A stretch of DNA of 64,000 bases from positions 62,001 through 126,000 of the forward strand of contig NZ_JAGTJJ010000008.1 of assembly GCF_028435365.1 (NCBI RefSeq), in the 5' to 3' direction. This document shows, piece by piece, positions 1 to 10,541 of the stretch. Each line of letters starts with the position of its first letter. Within the stretch, counting starts at the first letter, position 1. The DNA comes from Polyangium jinanense (GTDB lineage Bacteria > Myxococcota > Polyangia > Polyangiales > Polyangiaceae). The notes beneath the pieces were generated by a model that had not been told where the DNA came from, did no database searches, and saw only the letters and a list, made by a program, of their open reading frames with translations. The position numbers and the translations under genes were made by a program.

Positions 1-312
1 CTCGTGCGTGGTCCTTGCGGCGAGGGCGCGACGGGGCCGGAGATCGCGGGCTCGCATCCGGACGGCGCTTCGCCCGAGGGAGCGTACGATCTCGCCGGCA
101 ACGTGGCCGAGTGGGCGGCGCCCAAAGCGGGCGAGGCCGAGGGCCCGGCGCTCGCCGAGGCGCGGGGCGGGTCGTTCGGGGACGGCGCGGCGAGCGCGCT
201 TCGGAGCTGGAATCGCCTGGAGATCGCGGCAAGCACGCGCTCGGCCGAGGTGGGCTTCCGGTGTGTGTATCCGTTCGCGGTGGCGGCCGAGGGCTCTGCC
301 CTTCCGCGCTGA
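1..312 (+). CDS. C-terminal part of an FGE-sulfatase (SUMF1) domain protein, cut by window edge
   Basis: The reading frame is open at the left edge of the window, so only the last 103 codons are seen. The segment YDLAGNVAEW, then ARGGSF and a final GFRCVY, are the conserved C-terminal blocks of the formylglycine-generating-enzyme/SUMF1 fold. In bacteria this fold is often fused to kinases or secreted domains and is frequently not catalytic. The upstream part, and therefore any partner domain, is outside the window. A 67-bp gap separates it from cinA on the same strand. The domain family is clear; the function of the whole protein is unknown. Confidence 0.75.
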   Translation, partial: LVRGPCGEGATGPEIAGSHPDGASPEGAYDLAGNVAEWAAPKAGEAEGPALAEARGGSFGDGAASALRSWNRLEIAASTRSAEVGFRCVYPFAVAAEGSALPR

Positions 313-379
313 ATCGTGGCTTTTTCGCCATCGAGCCCCTCGTCAAGGGCGCGTGATGGGATAGAGTGCATGCCCCTAA

Positions 380-1627
380 ATGACCGCCGCGATTCTCTCG
401 ATCGGTACCGAGCTCACCCGAGGCGAAATCGTCAACACGAACGCGGCGTGGCTCTCCGCGGAGCTGACGGCCGCGGGCTTCACCGTGGATGTGATCGACG
501 CGATCCCCGACGACGTGGACCAGATCGTCGCGGCGCTGCGCACGCTGGCGCAGACGCGCCGGCTGGTCGTCGTGACGGGCGGACTCGGGCCGACCACGGA
601 CGACCTCACGGCGGCGGCGGCGGCCAAGGCCGCGGGCGTGTCGCTCGTGCGTGACGAGAGCGCGCTGCTCGCGATTCGGCGGCGCGTGGAGTCGCGCGGC
701 AAGACGATGAACGCGGGCCACGAGAAGCAGGCGGACCTGCCCGCGGGCGCGGACGTCCTGTCGAACAGCGTGGGCTCGGCGCCGGGGTTTTCGATCCCGC
801 TCGGGGACACGCCGCTCTTCTTCCTGCCGGGCGTGCCGCGCGAGATGAAGCGCATGTTCACGGATCAGGTCTTGCCGCGGATCCGGCCGTCGGCGCCGAA
901 CAACACGTTCCAGGTGCGCCTGCGGACGTACGGGCTCGGCGAGAGCCTCGTCGGGCAGGCGCTCGCGGGGATCGAGGGCACGCACGCGGGCGTGACGCTC
1001 GGCTATCGGGTGCATTTCCCCGAGGTCGACGTGAAGGTGCACGCGCGGGGCGCGAATCGAGAGGTCGCGCGGGACCTTGCGATCCGGGCGTCGACCGAGG
1101 TGAAGGCGCGGCTCGGCGACGTGGTGTACGGCGAGGGCGACGAGGCGTTCACCGAGATGGTGGGCCGCGCGGTGCGCAGCCGCGGCTATCGGCTGGCGCT
1201 CGCGGAGTCGTGCACGGGCGGGCTCATCGCGCACATGCTGACGCGTTATCCGGCGAGCGATTACCTCGTCGGCGGCGCGGTGGTGTACGCGAACAGCGCG
1301 AAGACGCGGCTGCTCGGGGTTTCGGAGGACACGCTGCGCTGGCATGGCGCGGTGTCGGCCGAGGTGGCGGCGGAGATGGCCGAGGGCGTGCGTCGCGTCT
1401 GCGAGACGGACGTGGGCGTGTCGGTGACGGGCATCGCGGGCCCGACGGGCGGCACGGCGGAGAAGCCCGTGGGCCTCGTGTACTGGGCCGTCGCGCATCC
1501 GGGCGGCACGGTCGTGCGGAGCAAGGTTTTTCAGGGCGAACGCGAGGAGGTGCAGATCGCCGCGGCGTATGCCGTGCTGGATCTGCTCCGCCGGATTGCG
1601 CTCGGTTTGCCCGAGCGGGCGCAGTAG
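380..1627 (+). CDS. cinA: CinA family protein (competence/damage-inducible protein, NMN amidohydrolase type)
   Basis: A 415-aa protein of the usual full-length CinA size. The N-terminal half (about residues 1-170) is a molybdopterin-binding (MoCF) domain with the start [17 protein letters not shown] and the block [13 protein letters not shown]. The C-terminal half (about 255-410) is a PncC-type domain with [10 protein letters not shown] near residue 272, then [11 protein letters not shown] and [13 protein letters not shown]. In other bacteria the C-terminal domain deamidates nicotinamide mononucleotide, and the N-terminal domain can act as a pyrophosphatase in NAD salvage. It stands alone and converges on the next gene, whose stop lies 7 bp away. 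Family assignment is firm; activity is inferred. Confidence 0.93.
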   Translation: MTAAILSIGTELTRGEIVNTNAAWLSAELTAAGFTVDVIDAIPDDVDQIVAALRTLAQTRRLVVVTGGLGPTTDDLTAAAAAKAAGVSLVRDESALLAIRRRVESRGKTMNAGHEKQADLPAGADVLSNSVGSAPGFSIPLGDTPLFFLPGVPREMKRMFTDQVLPRIRPSAPNNTFQVRLRTYGLGESLVGQALAGIEGTHAGVTLGYRVHFPEVDVKVHARGANREVARDLAIRASTEVKARLGDVVYGEGDEAFTEMVGRAVRSRGYRLALAESCTGGLIAHMLTRYPASDYLVGGAVVYANSAKTRLLGVSEDTLRWHGAVSAEVAAEMAEGVRRVCETDVGVSVTGIAGPTGGTAEKPVGLVYWAVAHPGGTVVRSKVFQGEREEVQIAAAYAVLDLLRRIALGLPERAQ

Positions 1628-1633
1628 CGGCGT

Positions 1634-1945
1634 TCAGCGCGCGTCCGGGCGTTTGCCCTTTCGCGAGCAGGGGGGCTCCTCTTCGGGCGGGGGCTCTTCC
1701 ACGTCACTCGGGGAGATACACGGGTGCGCCCCGACAAACGGCAGGGGCTCGATCTGCACGGGCATGAGCCCCTTCGCGCGCATATCCTGATCCAGTTGGT
1801 TCCCGAGGATCATCAGGAGCGCGAGGAGGCCCAGCGTGCCTCTGGCGAGCCACGAGAGCGTCGTGATCTGCCCGGAGACCCAGCGCGCCCTCCCGAGCCG
1901 CCGACCGACGAGAAAGCCGCGCAAAGCGTGAGCGTGGAGCCTCAT
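1634..1945 (-). CDS. Small putative membrane-anchored hypothetical protein
   Basis: A 103-aa reading frame with the high third-position GC of its neighbours, convergent with cinA. It has a basic N-terminus, one hydrophobic stretch (about residues 30-50, LARGTLGLLALLMILGNQL) and a Pro/Glu/Cys-rich tail (PSDVEEPPPEEEPPC). This suggests a single-pass membrane protein or an uncleaved signal anchor. I recognise no family. It could be a non-coding frame, but codon use, an ATG start and the convergent spacing favour a real gene. Confidence 0.5.
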   Translation of the reverse strand: MRLHAHALRGFLVGRRLGRARWVSGQITTLSWLARGTLGLLALLMILGNQLDQDMRAKGLMPVQIEPLPFVGAHPCISPSDVEEPPPEEEPPCSRKGKRPDAR

Positions 1946-1996
1946 GGCGTGCAGGACACCTCATCGCCCGCCGGAGTTCCGCAAGGACGCGCCAAG

Positions 1997-2122
1997 ATGA
2001 ACATCTCGAAGGGCGAGGCCGTGTATTACGCCGCGAACGGCCGCGGGAGCTGTTCGCTCACGTTCGGCCGCGACGCCGCCGTGCTGTCCGCGCCGAATGC
2101 GGTCTACAACCTTCAAATAGAT
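1997..2122 (+). pseudogene. Possible remnant of an expansin-like (double-psi beta-barrel) domain
   Basis: In the gap between two minus-strand genes a plus-strand segment reads KGEAVYYAANGRGSCSLTF followed by a stretch ending in NAVYN. This resembles the opening of expansin/barwin-type domains (pattern G-x-A-T-Y-Y-x-x-x-G-x-G-x-C-S). The similarity stops after about 40 residues, and the frame then runs antisense into the neighbouring lipoprotein gene without the rest of the fold. I read it as a gene scrap left by deletion or a short transferred fragment. The resemblance is by eye only. Confidence 0.3.
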
Positions 2123-2126
2123 CGCG

Positions 2127-3125
2127 TTATCGCGGGATCGGCGTCACGGTCCAGGTTTGTCCGTCCGTGCTCGTGTCGATTTCGTCGACCCCGACCGCCA
2201 CGAAGACGCCGTCCCCCACCGTCACGTCGAGCCGGTTGTGCCGCTCCGCAGCCGTATGCGTGACCGCGAAGTCGCTGCCTCCGACCGATCGATACAATTG
2301 ATCCCCCGAGCCCGCGACGAGGACATCGTTCGACTCGGCCAAACCATGGCACGGAAAACTGCCGACCTTCGCAGCCCACGTGTCGCCCGTTTCGGACGTG
2401 ACGACGAAACTCGTCACGGTCGGCTGTTCGTCCGGGCCTTCCGAGGTTATGCCGATGCCCTGGAACTGGCCGGCCGCGAAATGCAGGCAGTGAACCTCCT
2501 GCACGTCGACGAGGGGTTTTTCGCTGAAGACCTGCGCGTCCGGCGAGAGGTACACGCCCGGATGGAAGCCCCAGAGGGCGAACTGGCCCGCGCCAAAGGT
2601 GATCCCGCTGATGGAGTATCCGTCGGGGATCGCCGCCGCCGGCGTGAAGTTCCGGCCATCCGTCGAGACGAACGTCTGGCCGGCATGGTCGATGATCACG
2701 AACAGGCCGCCGCCGAACGCGACATGACGAAGGGGCTCGGTCGTGGGGAGATCGATGCGCGTCCACGCGACGCCGTCGTCCGAGGTGAGCGCGACCGGGA
2801 TGGACGCGCCCGTCGCGGTGGGATGAGCCGTGCCGCCGACGGCGACGAAGACGCCATTGCCGAACGCGATGTCGTGGAGCTCTTGCCTGGGAAGCGAAGC
2901 GTCGTGCCGCGTCCACGAAAGGCCGTCCGCGGAGCTCATGAGCAAGGGCAGGTTGTCGGCGCGCTCGATGTCGTCGTACCCGACGGCCACGAACCGGCCC
3001 TCGCCATGCGTCACGGCAACGAGCGTGTGACGCGTTTCGCCCGTTTCGTCCTCGCCGCAGGCGCTCGTCGCGAGCACGGCGGAGAGCAGGAGCGAGATGC
3101 ACGAGAGCCGATTCGTGGGCGCCAT
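2127..3125 (-). CDS. Putative lipoprotein with BNR/propeller-like repeats
   Basis: A 332-aa protein. The start is placed at the ATG giving MAPTNR, because a lipoprotein signal follows at once (hydrophobic CISLLLSAVLATSAC, lipobox cysteine near residue 21). The frame is open for 118 codons further upstream, but that part overlaps the aconitase gene. The mature protein repeats the pattern G-x-G-x-F-V-A-V-G followed about 20 residues later by S-x-D-G-x-x-W-T, at least five times. This is typical of beta-propeller proteins of the sialidase/YCF48 type common in myxobacterial secretomes. Ligand and role are unknown. It lies 11 bp after the aconitase stop, so it may be co-transcribed. Confidence 0.8.
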   Translation of the reverse strand: MAPTNRLSCISLLLSAVLATSACGEDETGETRHTLVAVTHGEGRFVAVGYDDIERADNLPLLMSSADGLSWTRHDASLPRQELHDIAFGNGVFVAVGGTAHPTATGASIPVALTSDDGVAWTRIDLPTTEPLRHVAFGGGLFVIIDHAGQTFVSTDGRNFTPAAAIPDGYSISGITFGAGQFALWGFHPGVYLSPDAQVFSEKPLVDVQEVHCLHFAAGQFQGIGITSEGPDEQPTVTSFVVTSETGDTWAAKVGSFPCHGLAESNDVLVAGSGDQLYRSVGGSDFAVTHTAAERHNRLDVTVGDGVFVAVGVDEIDTSTDGQTWTVTPIPR

Positions 3126-3136
3126 GGGCGCCGATG

Positions 3137-5902
<2,766 letters not shown>

Positions 5903-6102
5903 GGTCGTCACCTTGGGGGGCGGCACAGAGAGTGACAAGGGATCCGGAGGCCGCGCGGCGGAAGGCTTCTCAGGAAAAAGGTCGGAGAGCAAGGGGGGAG
6001 CGCAGAAAGGCGCGTGACGGGGGTTTTGCCGGGGCGGAGTGTGCCTGGGGCTGAAGGACGGCCCGGGCGTGCGCCGGGGGCTCGATCCGTTCGGGGTGGG
6101 GG

Positions 6103-6825
6103 CTACCGGCCCATGAAACGCATCAAGAAGGTGATCGGGTCGACCGAGACCTGGAGGCGGAGCTCGTTGTGGCCGGCGCCCGCGACGTTGCTGTAGATCC
6201 ATTGATGGCCGACCTCGGCCGCGAGGCCGCCATTGTAAAGCATGAGGACGAGGCTCGTCCGGGGGCCGACGGCGAGGCCGCCGGCGACGTCGCCAATGAC
6301 GAGTTTTTCGAGGATGCCGACCGAGGTCTGGTTCGTCCCGAAGAGCGGGCCGACACCGACGGCGACGAAATGGCCCGGGCCCTGGGTGTCGTAGGCGTAG
6401 CCGGCCTCGGTCCAGATGGAGGTATAGGAGGCGACGCCGGCCCGGAAGCCGAGGGCCGCGTCGAGGGCGAAGGCCGGCTGGGCCGAGCTTCCGGGAATGA
6501 AATGAAAGCTCGCGCCGGGCGAGACGCGCAGGGTGAGCTGGTGCTTGGGTTTGCGTGAATTGCCGGTGTCGAGGTAGTTCTGCGAGCCGTACGCCGGATA
6601 AGGCTGCTGATAGGGGTTCGGCTGCTGGTACGGGTAGGGCTGTTGATAAGGAGCGGGCTGCCCGTACGGGTAGGGTTGTTGATAAGGAGCGGGCTGCCCG
6701 TACGGGTAAGGCTGTTGATACGGGTAAGGCTGCGGCGGGTAATACTGCGCCTGGGCGAGGCTCGCGTGGAAGGTCGAGAGGAGAACGGTGCCCACGGCGA
6801 GAAGCTGCGTAGAGATGCGCATCAT
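6103..6825 (-). CDS. Secreted/outer-membrane protein with Pro-Tyr-Gln repeat linker
   Basis: A 240-aa protein with a cleavable signal peptide (cleavage about residue 26 after SLAQAQ). A low-complexity region of about 55 residues follows, built from the 12-residue unit [13 protein letters not shown] roughly 150-residue C-terminal domain has alternating hydrophobic strands ([17 protein letters not shown], then [11 protein letters not shown]), suggesting a small outer-membrane or periplasmic beta-barrel. The repeats could tether the barrel to the cell wall or act as a spacer; this is inference. No family was recognised. The roughly 200-bp region between its stop and the aconitase start shows nothing I can name. 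Confidence 0.75.
   Translation of the reverse strand: MMRISTQLLAVGTVLLSTFHASLAQAQYYPPQPYPYQQPYPYGQPAPYQQPYPYGQPAPYQQPYPYQQPNPYQQPYPAYGSQNYLDTGNSRKPKHQLTLRVSPGASFHFIPGSSAQPAFALDAALGFRAGVASYTSIWTEAGYAYDTQGPGHFVAVGVGPLFGTNQTSVGILEKLVIGDVAGGLAVGPRTSLVLMLYNGGLAAEVGHQWIYSNVAGAGHNELRLQVSVDPITFLMRFMGR
6625..6735 (-). repeat. 36-bp in-frame tandem repeat coding for [12 protein letters not shown]
   Basis: Two near-identical 36-bp copies (the string ttgataaggagcgggctgcc recurs at 6643 and 6679), flanked by shorter partial copies, lie inside the gene above. The period is a multiple of three, so copy-number change would lengthen or shorten the linker without a frameshift. Confidence 0.8.
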
Positions 6826-7014
6826 GGCGGGATATCCCGAGGCGAAGGCGTTGGAAAGTGGCTACTTGGCGTGTGCCCCCGCTCTGTGCAAGGGCAAGGC
6901 CATCGTAGAAAGGGCTCGGGGCCCGGCGTTTGCCGCGGGACGCGGGGGCCCTGAGAACGGCCGTTTCCAGACGGGCGTGGCCGGATGTCACGGGGCGGGG
7001 ATACCAGGCGTATG

Positions 7015-7476
7015 CTAGGGCGCGCAGTAGCCGAACCCCGGGCCGAAGAGGCGCTCCTCTTTGCAATCGAGGCCCGTGGGGCAATCTGCGTCGTCGCGGT
7101 CGAGGCGGCAGATCGGGACACGATCGCTGCTACTGCAGGCGTCCGAGCACTCGACGGCGGTGTACTTGGATGCGACCTCGTCCCAGAGGCCGCAGCAGAT
7201 GCCGCCCACGTGCGCGCAGTCGTCCGGGCCGTCGCACGGGATCGGGAGGGAGATGCAGGCGTTCGCAGGGCTGCACGCGGCCGTGGGGGCGTCGCCCTGC
7301 TCGACGCAGCAAACCTCGGAGGGGCCGCAGACGTCGTCGCCGCAGCGGACCTCGGGGCCTTGCGCCGGGCCGCCCGCGTGGCCCGTGGGCGGCTGGTAGT
7401 CGCCGAGCCAGCACGCGCTCGCCGCCGAGATGAGGCCCACCACCATCGAAGACAGAAGGATCCTCGTGCGCACCAT
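7015..7476 (-). CDS. Cysteine-rich putative lipoprotein
   Basis: Starting at the ATG giving [10 protein letters not shown], the 153-aa product has a lipoprotein signal ([12 protein letters not shown]). About a dozen cysteines follow in paired motifs: [25 protein letters not shown], and CPTGLDC near the end. This is the disulphide-rich small secreted protein pattern abundant in myxobacteria. An ATG six codons upstream is possible but would precede the signal oddly. Function unknown. The 189 bp between it and the repeat protein hold no recognisable feature. Confidence 0.7.
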   Translation of the reverse strand: MVRTRILLSSMVVGLISAASACWLGDYQPPTGHAGGPAQGPEVRCGDDVCGPSEVCCVEQGDAPTAACSPANACISLPIPCDGPDDCAHVGGICCGLWDEVASKYTAVECSDACSSSDRVPICRLDRDDADCPTGLDCKEERLFGPGFGYCAP

Positions 7477-7533
7477 GCCATGCCAGGATGGCACGGCACG
7501 GCGCGATCACGGAAGATCGCAAGGGCGCGCCCC

Positions 7534-8175
7534 TCACGCTTTCGTGCGCAGCTTGCCCTTCGCCTCGGGCGCGCGCGTGAGCCCGTCGAGCAGGCGCCCG
7601 TGCGCGAGGTCCGACGCGGCGCGTATGTCGGTCATGCCGAGCGGGGTGAATGCGCCCGACATCGCCAGCACCGCGAGGCCCTGGTGCATTGCAAAGACGG
7701 GGATCACGTAGGAGAGCGCCTCGCCTTCGCCGAAATACCCCGCCGCCTGCGCGTCGGCGATGTAGCGATAGAGCAGGCCGAGGCTGCGCTCGCGGCCGTT
7801 CACGTACGCAGGGTCGTTCGGGTCGGTGTCGGCGGAGAACATCGCCTGGAAATACCCGGGGTGGTCGATCGCGAAACGCACGTACGCATGCGCGGCCGCG
7901 AGGAAACGCGCGCGGTGGTCGGGGCCCGCCGCCGTGAGCGCGGCGTCGACCGCGTCCGCGAGGCGATGCGCCCCCTCGGCCGCGAGCGCCGTGAGCAGCG
8001 CCTGCTTGTCGGCATAATGCCGGTACGGCGCGGCATGCGAGACGCCGATCCGGCGCGCGAGCTCGCGGAGCGTGAACCCCATCGGCCCGCGCTCCTCGAT
8101 GAGCGCGAGCGCGCCCTCCCGAAGGGCACGAGGCAGGTCCCCATGGTGATACGGGCGAGGCGGGCGTCGAGGCAC
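7534..8175 (-). CDS. TetR family transcriptional regulator
   Basis: A 213-aa TetR-type repressor. The N-terminal helix-turn-helix spans about residues 5-55 and includes FTLRELARRIGVSHAAPYRHY followed by DKQALLTALA. The remaining helical part is the ligand-binding/dimer domain. The start is put at a GTG giving VPRRPPRPYHHGD, the usual opening of this subgroup. It is divergent from the acyl-CoA dehydrogenase-like gene, with a palindromic candidate operator between them. The simplest model is a repressor of that enzyme and of itself. The effector molecule is unknown. Confidence 0.9.
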   Translation of the reverse strand: MPRRPPRPYHHGDLPRALREGALALIEERGPMGFTLRELARRIGVSHAAPYRHYADKQALLTALAAEGAHRLADAVDAALTAAGPDHRARFLAAAHAYVRFAIDHPGYFQAMFSADTDPNDPAYVNGRERSLGLLYRYIADAQAAGYFGEGEALSYVIPVFAMHQGLAVLAMSGAFTPLGMTDIRAASDLAHGRLLDGLTRAPEAKGKLRTKA

Positions 8176-8203
8176 GGCCCCGAGCCTAGCACGTCCGAGG
8201 CGG

Positions 8204-8233
8204 ATGTTGACAGTCGCAACATTCGATGTTGAC
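8204..8233. promoter_or_regulatory. Candidate TetR operator in the divergent promoter region
   Basis: A perfect inverted repeat ATGTTG-(7 bp)-CAACAT occupies 8204-8222, and a third ATGTTGAC half-site follows at 8226. It lies between the TetR gene and the divergent enzyme gene, where an autoregulatory operator is expected. The link to this TetR protein is inferred. Confidence 0.5.
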
Positions 8234-8310
8234 GGCGGAAACTTTGGCATGTTGTCGTTGTCTACATGGGCATGACCGGCCAAGAACCCCGGTCGCCGGA
8301 GGGAACCGTC

Positions 8311-9495
8311 ATGACGAAGGGAACCGAGAACGTGCTCGAAACCAGCCTGCTCGCGTCCGTCGCCCGGGTGCGCCCGGTCGCGGAGGCCCACGCGGACGCG
8401 TCGAACGAGGGCGCGACGCTGCATCCGGCCGTGGTCGACGTGATGAAAAAGGAGGGGCTGTTCGCGCTCGCGGCGCCGAAGGAGGTGGGCGGGCAAGGCG
8501 CGGACGGGCGGACGCAGCTCGTGGTGTACGAGGCGATGGCGCACGCGGACCCGTCCGCAGGCTGGGCGCTGATGATCGGGGCGATCATGAACGGGATGAT
8601 GGGCGCTTATCTGCCGGAGGCGGCGACGCGTGAGATCTTTGCCGCGGGAATGACGACGTCGGCCGGGCTGCAGGTGCCGATGGGGAAGGCGCGGCGGGTG
8701 CGCGGGGGATTCGAGGTGACGGGGCGGTGGGGATTCGGCAGCGGAATCCGGCACGCGAGCTGGGTGTACACGGCCGCGACGATCGAGGAGCCGGCGCAGG
8801 TCGGGCCGCCGTCGTTCGTGCAGGTCGCGGTGCCGGTGTCGCGGGTGACGATCGAGGATACGTGGAACACCGCGTTTTTGCGCGGGAGCGGGAGCAACCA
8901 TTACCGCATGGAGTCGGTGTTCGTGGAGGAGGCTTTTACGTGCTCGTATCCGGGGGCGGCACGGAAGCGGGGGCAGGCCTATTTCGAGCTGCCGTTCATC
9001 GCGCTCGTGGCGCCGGGGCACATCGGCTTCGCGCTTGGCGTGGCGCGGCGGGCGCTCGAAGAGATCACGATCGTCGCGCCGCGCCGGATCAAGGCCTGGA
9101 ACGGGGAGGCGCTGGCCGCGCAATCGAGCTTCCGGGTGGAGCTCGGCCGAAAGCGCGCGGCCCTCGACGCGGCGCGGGCGCTCGCGCGCGAGGTGATCGA
9201 GCTGTCGATGCAAAGGGCCGAGGCGGGCCGGGTGCTATCGCCCGATGATTGGGCGGCCGTGCGCGCGGCGACGACGTATACGACCGAGGTCGCCGCGGAC
9301 GTGACGTCGTTTGCATTCCGGGCGGGCGGGTCGAGCGCGATTTACGCGGGTACGGTGCTCGATCGGTGCTTCCGGGACATTCACGCGGCCGCGCAACACA
9401 TCGCCGCGACGGACGACGCCTACGAGTACGCGGCGCGCGTGGGCCTGGGGGAAGCGCCGTTCAATCCGCTGCTTCTGCCGCGGGAGTCAGCCTAA
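8311..9495 (+). CDS. Acyl-CoA dehydrogenase / flavin-dependent monooxygenase family protein
   Basis: A 394-aa protein of the acyl-CoA dehydrogenase fold, close to the HpaH/DszC-like group that uses reduced flavin. Seen blocks: ALAAPKEVGGQGADG in the N-terminal helical domain, FEVTGRWGFGSGIRHASW in the central beta domain, and the C-terminal helical bundle with the arginine/glycine segment FAFRAGGSSAIYAG. The start at 8311 is favoured by the ribosome site GGAGGGAACCGTC; an in-frame ATG at 8266 lacks one. It faces the TetR gene and overlaps the next convergent gene by 4 bp. Substrate cannot be told; hydroxylation or dehydrogenation are both possible. Confidence 0.85.
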   Translation: MTKGTENVLETSLLASVARVRPVAEAHADASNEGATLHPAVVDVMKKEGLFALAAPKEVGGQGADGRTQLVVYEAMAHADPSAGWALMIGAIMNGMMGAYLPEAATREIFAAGMTTSAGLQVPMGKARRVRGGFEVTGRWGFGSGIRHASWVYTAATIEEPAQVGPPSFVQVAVPVSRVTIEDTWNTAFLRGSGSNHYRMESVFVEEAFTCSYPGAARKRGQAYFELPFIALVAPGHIGFALGVARRALEEITIVAPRRIKAWNGEALAAQSSFRVELGRKRAALDAARALAREVIELSMQRAEAGRVLSPDDWAAVRAATTYTTEVAADVTSFAFRAGGSSAIYAGTVLDRCFRDIHAAAQHIAATDDAYEYAARVGLGEAPFNPLLLPRESA

Positions 9496-10178
9496 AAACT
9501 CGCGCCCAGGCTGATGTATCCGAACGGCAGGACGCCGAAGGCGGTGGGGTCGTCGCCGAAGACGTTGAACCCCGGGCCGATGAGCGCCATCGCGCCGACG
9601 CGGAAGTTGAAGCCTGCGCCGTCCACGGGGTGCAAACGATACCCGACCATCGCGCTGCCATACGCGCCCACGCCCGAGCCCGACGCGCTCGAGCCGAAGC
9701 TGTTCGAGGCCTGCGCCGTCGCATACGTGACGGAGACGCCGCCGCCGACCTCGAGCGCATGCTTGCCGCTGCGAACGCCGAGGTAGCTGGCCGTGATGGG
9801 GAAGGTCAACAGGCTCGCGCTCGCGCTCGACGAAGAGTTGCCCGCCGAGACCGTCGCCCCGATCGAGATGTAGCTGAACCCGACGCGCACGCCGAGGTCG
9901 TCGATGACGCGGCGCTCGTAATTGATCGAGTACCAAAGCCCGGCCCCGAGGCCCTCGGCATAGATCGAGTTCGGCGCGGGTTTGTCCTTGAGATCTTCCT
10001 TGGGCTCGGCCTTCGCCGGCGCAGCCTGCGCAGGCGCGGCCGCCGGCGCCGCTGCCGCCGCAGCCTGCCCCTCGGGCGCGGGCGGCGGCGTCGCCTCACC
10101 CTCCTGCGCGAGCGCGGCGCTCGGGGCGAGGAGGAAAAGGGCGCTTGCCGCAATGCAATAAGAAGCAATCCGGGTCAT
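9492..10178 (-). CDS. Putative outer-membrane beta-barrel protein with Ala/Pro-rich linker
   Basis: A 228-aa protein with a clear signal peptide (cleavage about residue 25 after SAALAQ). A linker of about 40 residues rich in Ala, Pro and Gln follows, then about 160 residues of alternating strands (LGAGLWYSINYERRVIDDLG, VGFSYISIG) ending in the aromatic strand FGYISLGASF. This is the layout of an outer-membrane barrel. The ATG is preceded by GGAGGTCCC. It is convergent with, and overlaps by 4 bp, the enzyme gene. Function unknown. Confidence 0.75.
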   Translation of the reverse strand: MTRIASYCIAASALFLLAPSAALAQEGEATPPPAPEGQAAAAAAPAAAPAQAAPAKAEPKEDLKDKPAPNSIYAEGLGAGLWYSINYERRVIDDLGVRVGFSYISIGATVSAGNSSSSASASLLTFPITASYLGVRSGKHALEVGGGVSVTYATAQASNSFGSSASGSGVGAYGSAMVGYRLHPVDGAGFNFRVGAMALIGPGFNVFGDDPTAFGVLPFGYISLGASF

Positions 10179-10345
10179 GGGACCTCCGTGAAGACAAGGG
10201 TGAGGCCCCCAAAAGCACATGAAATGGTTCGCTCGGTCAAGCGAAAACAACCGTCCAGCCGCGATAAATGCTGAATGCGGATCCCTGGGTTTATTCAATC
10301 TTTGTTCTGCGAAATTTTCTGCGCGGTTTCGCGATGCAATCCGCG

Positions 10346-10530
10346 CGTGACGGGCCCCCCCGAACCCGTCACTCACGATTTTGCTCCGCGCTCGTGAATG
10401 GCGGACCCCCCCGATCCGTCATTCACGATTGGCCTCGACGCTCGCGGGCCGGCGGGCCCCCCCGAACCCGCCACCCGCGATTGTCACGCGCTCGTCGATG
10501 GCAGGCCCCCCCGAACCCGCCATCCACGAG
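10346..10530. repeat. Array of four hairpins with constant C7 loop and diverged, compensating stems
   Basis: This 363-bp intergenic region (10179-10541) holds four palindromes at 10346-10377, 10391-10428, 10442-10480 and 10491-10530. Their C7 tracts begin at 10355, 10406, 10457 and 10506, a spacing of 51, 51 and 49 bp. The centre is constant (CCCCCCCGA[A/T]CC). The arms differ between copies yet still pair: GTGACGGG/CCCGTCAC, CGTGAATGnCGGA/TCCGnCATTCACG, TCGCGGG..GGCGGG/CCCGCC..CCCGCGA, and CTCGTnGATGGC/GCCATCnACGAG. The array is downstream of the hemerythrin gene and upstream of the barrel gene, both on the minus strand. An AT-richer stretch (10285-10340) sits beside it. Confidence 0.8.
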
Positions 10531-10541
10531 GACACGAAACC

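Noticed and set aside
8311..10178. Secondary-metabolite gene cluster around the acyl-CoA dehydrogenase-like gene
   Set aside because: No PKS, NRPS or tailoring genes occur nearby; it looks like a single regulated enzyme.
10346..10530. CRISPR-like array or set of simple rho-independent terminators
   Set aside because: Spacing is regular, but stems vary between copies, there are no spacers in the CRISPR sense and no T-runs follow the stems.
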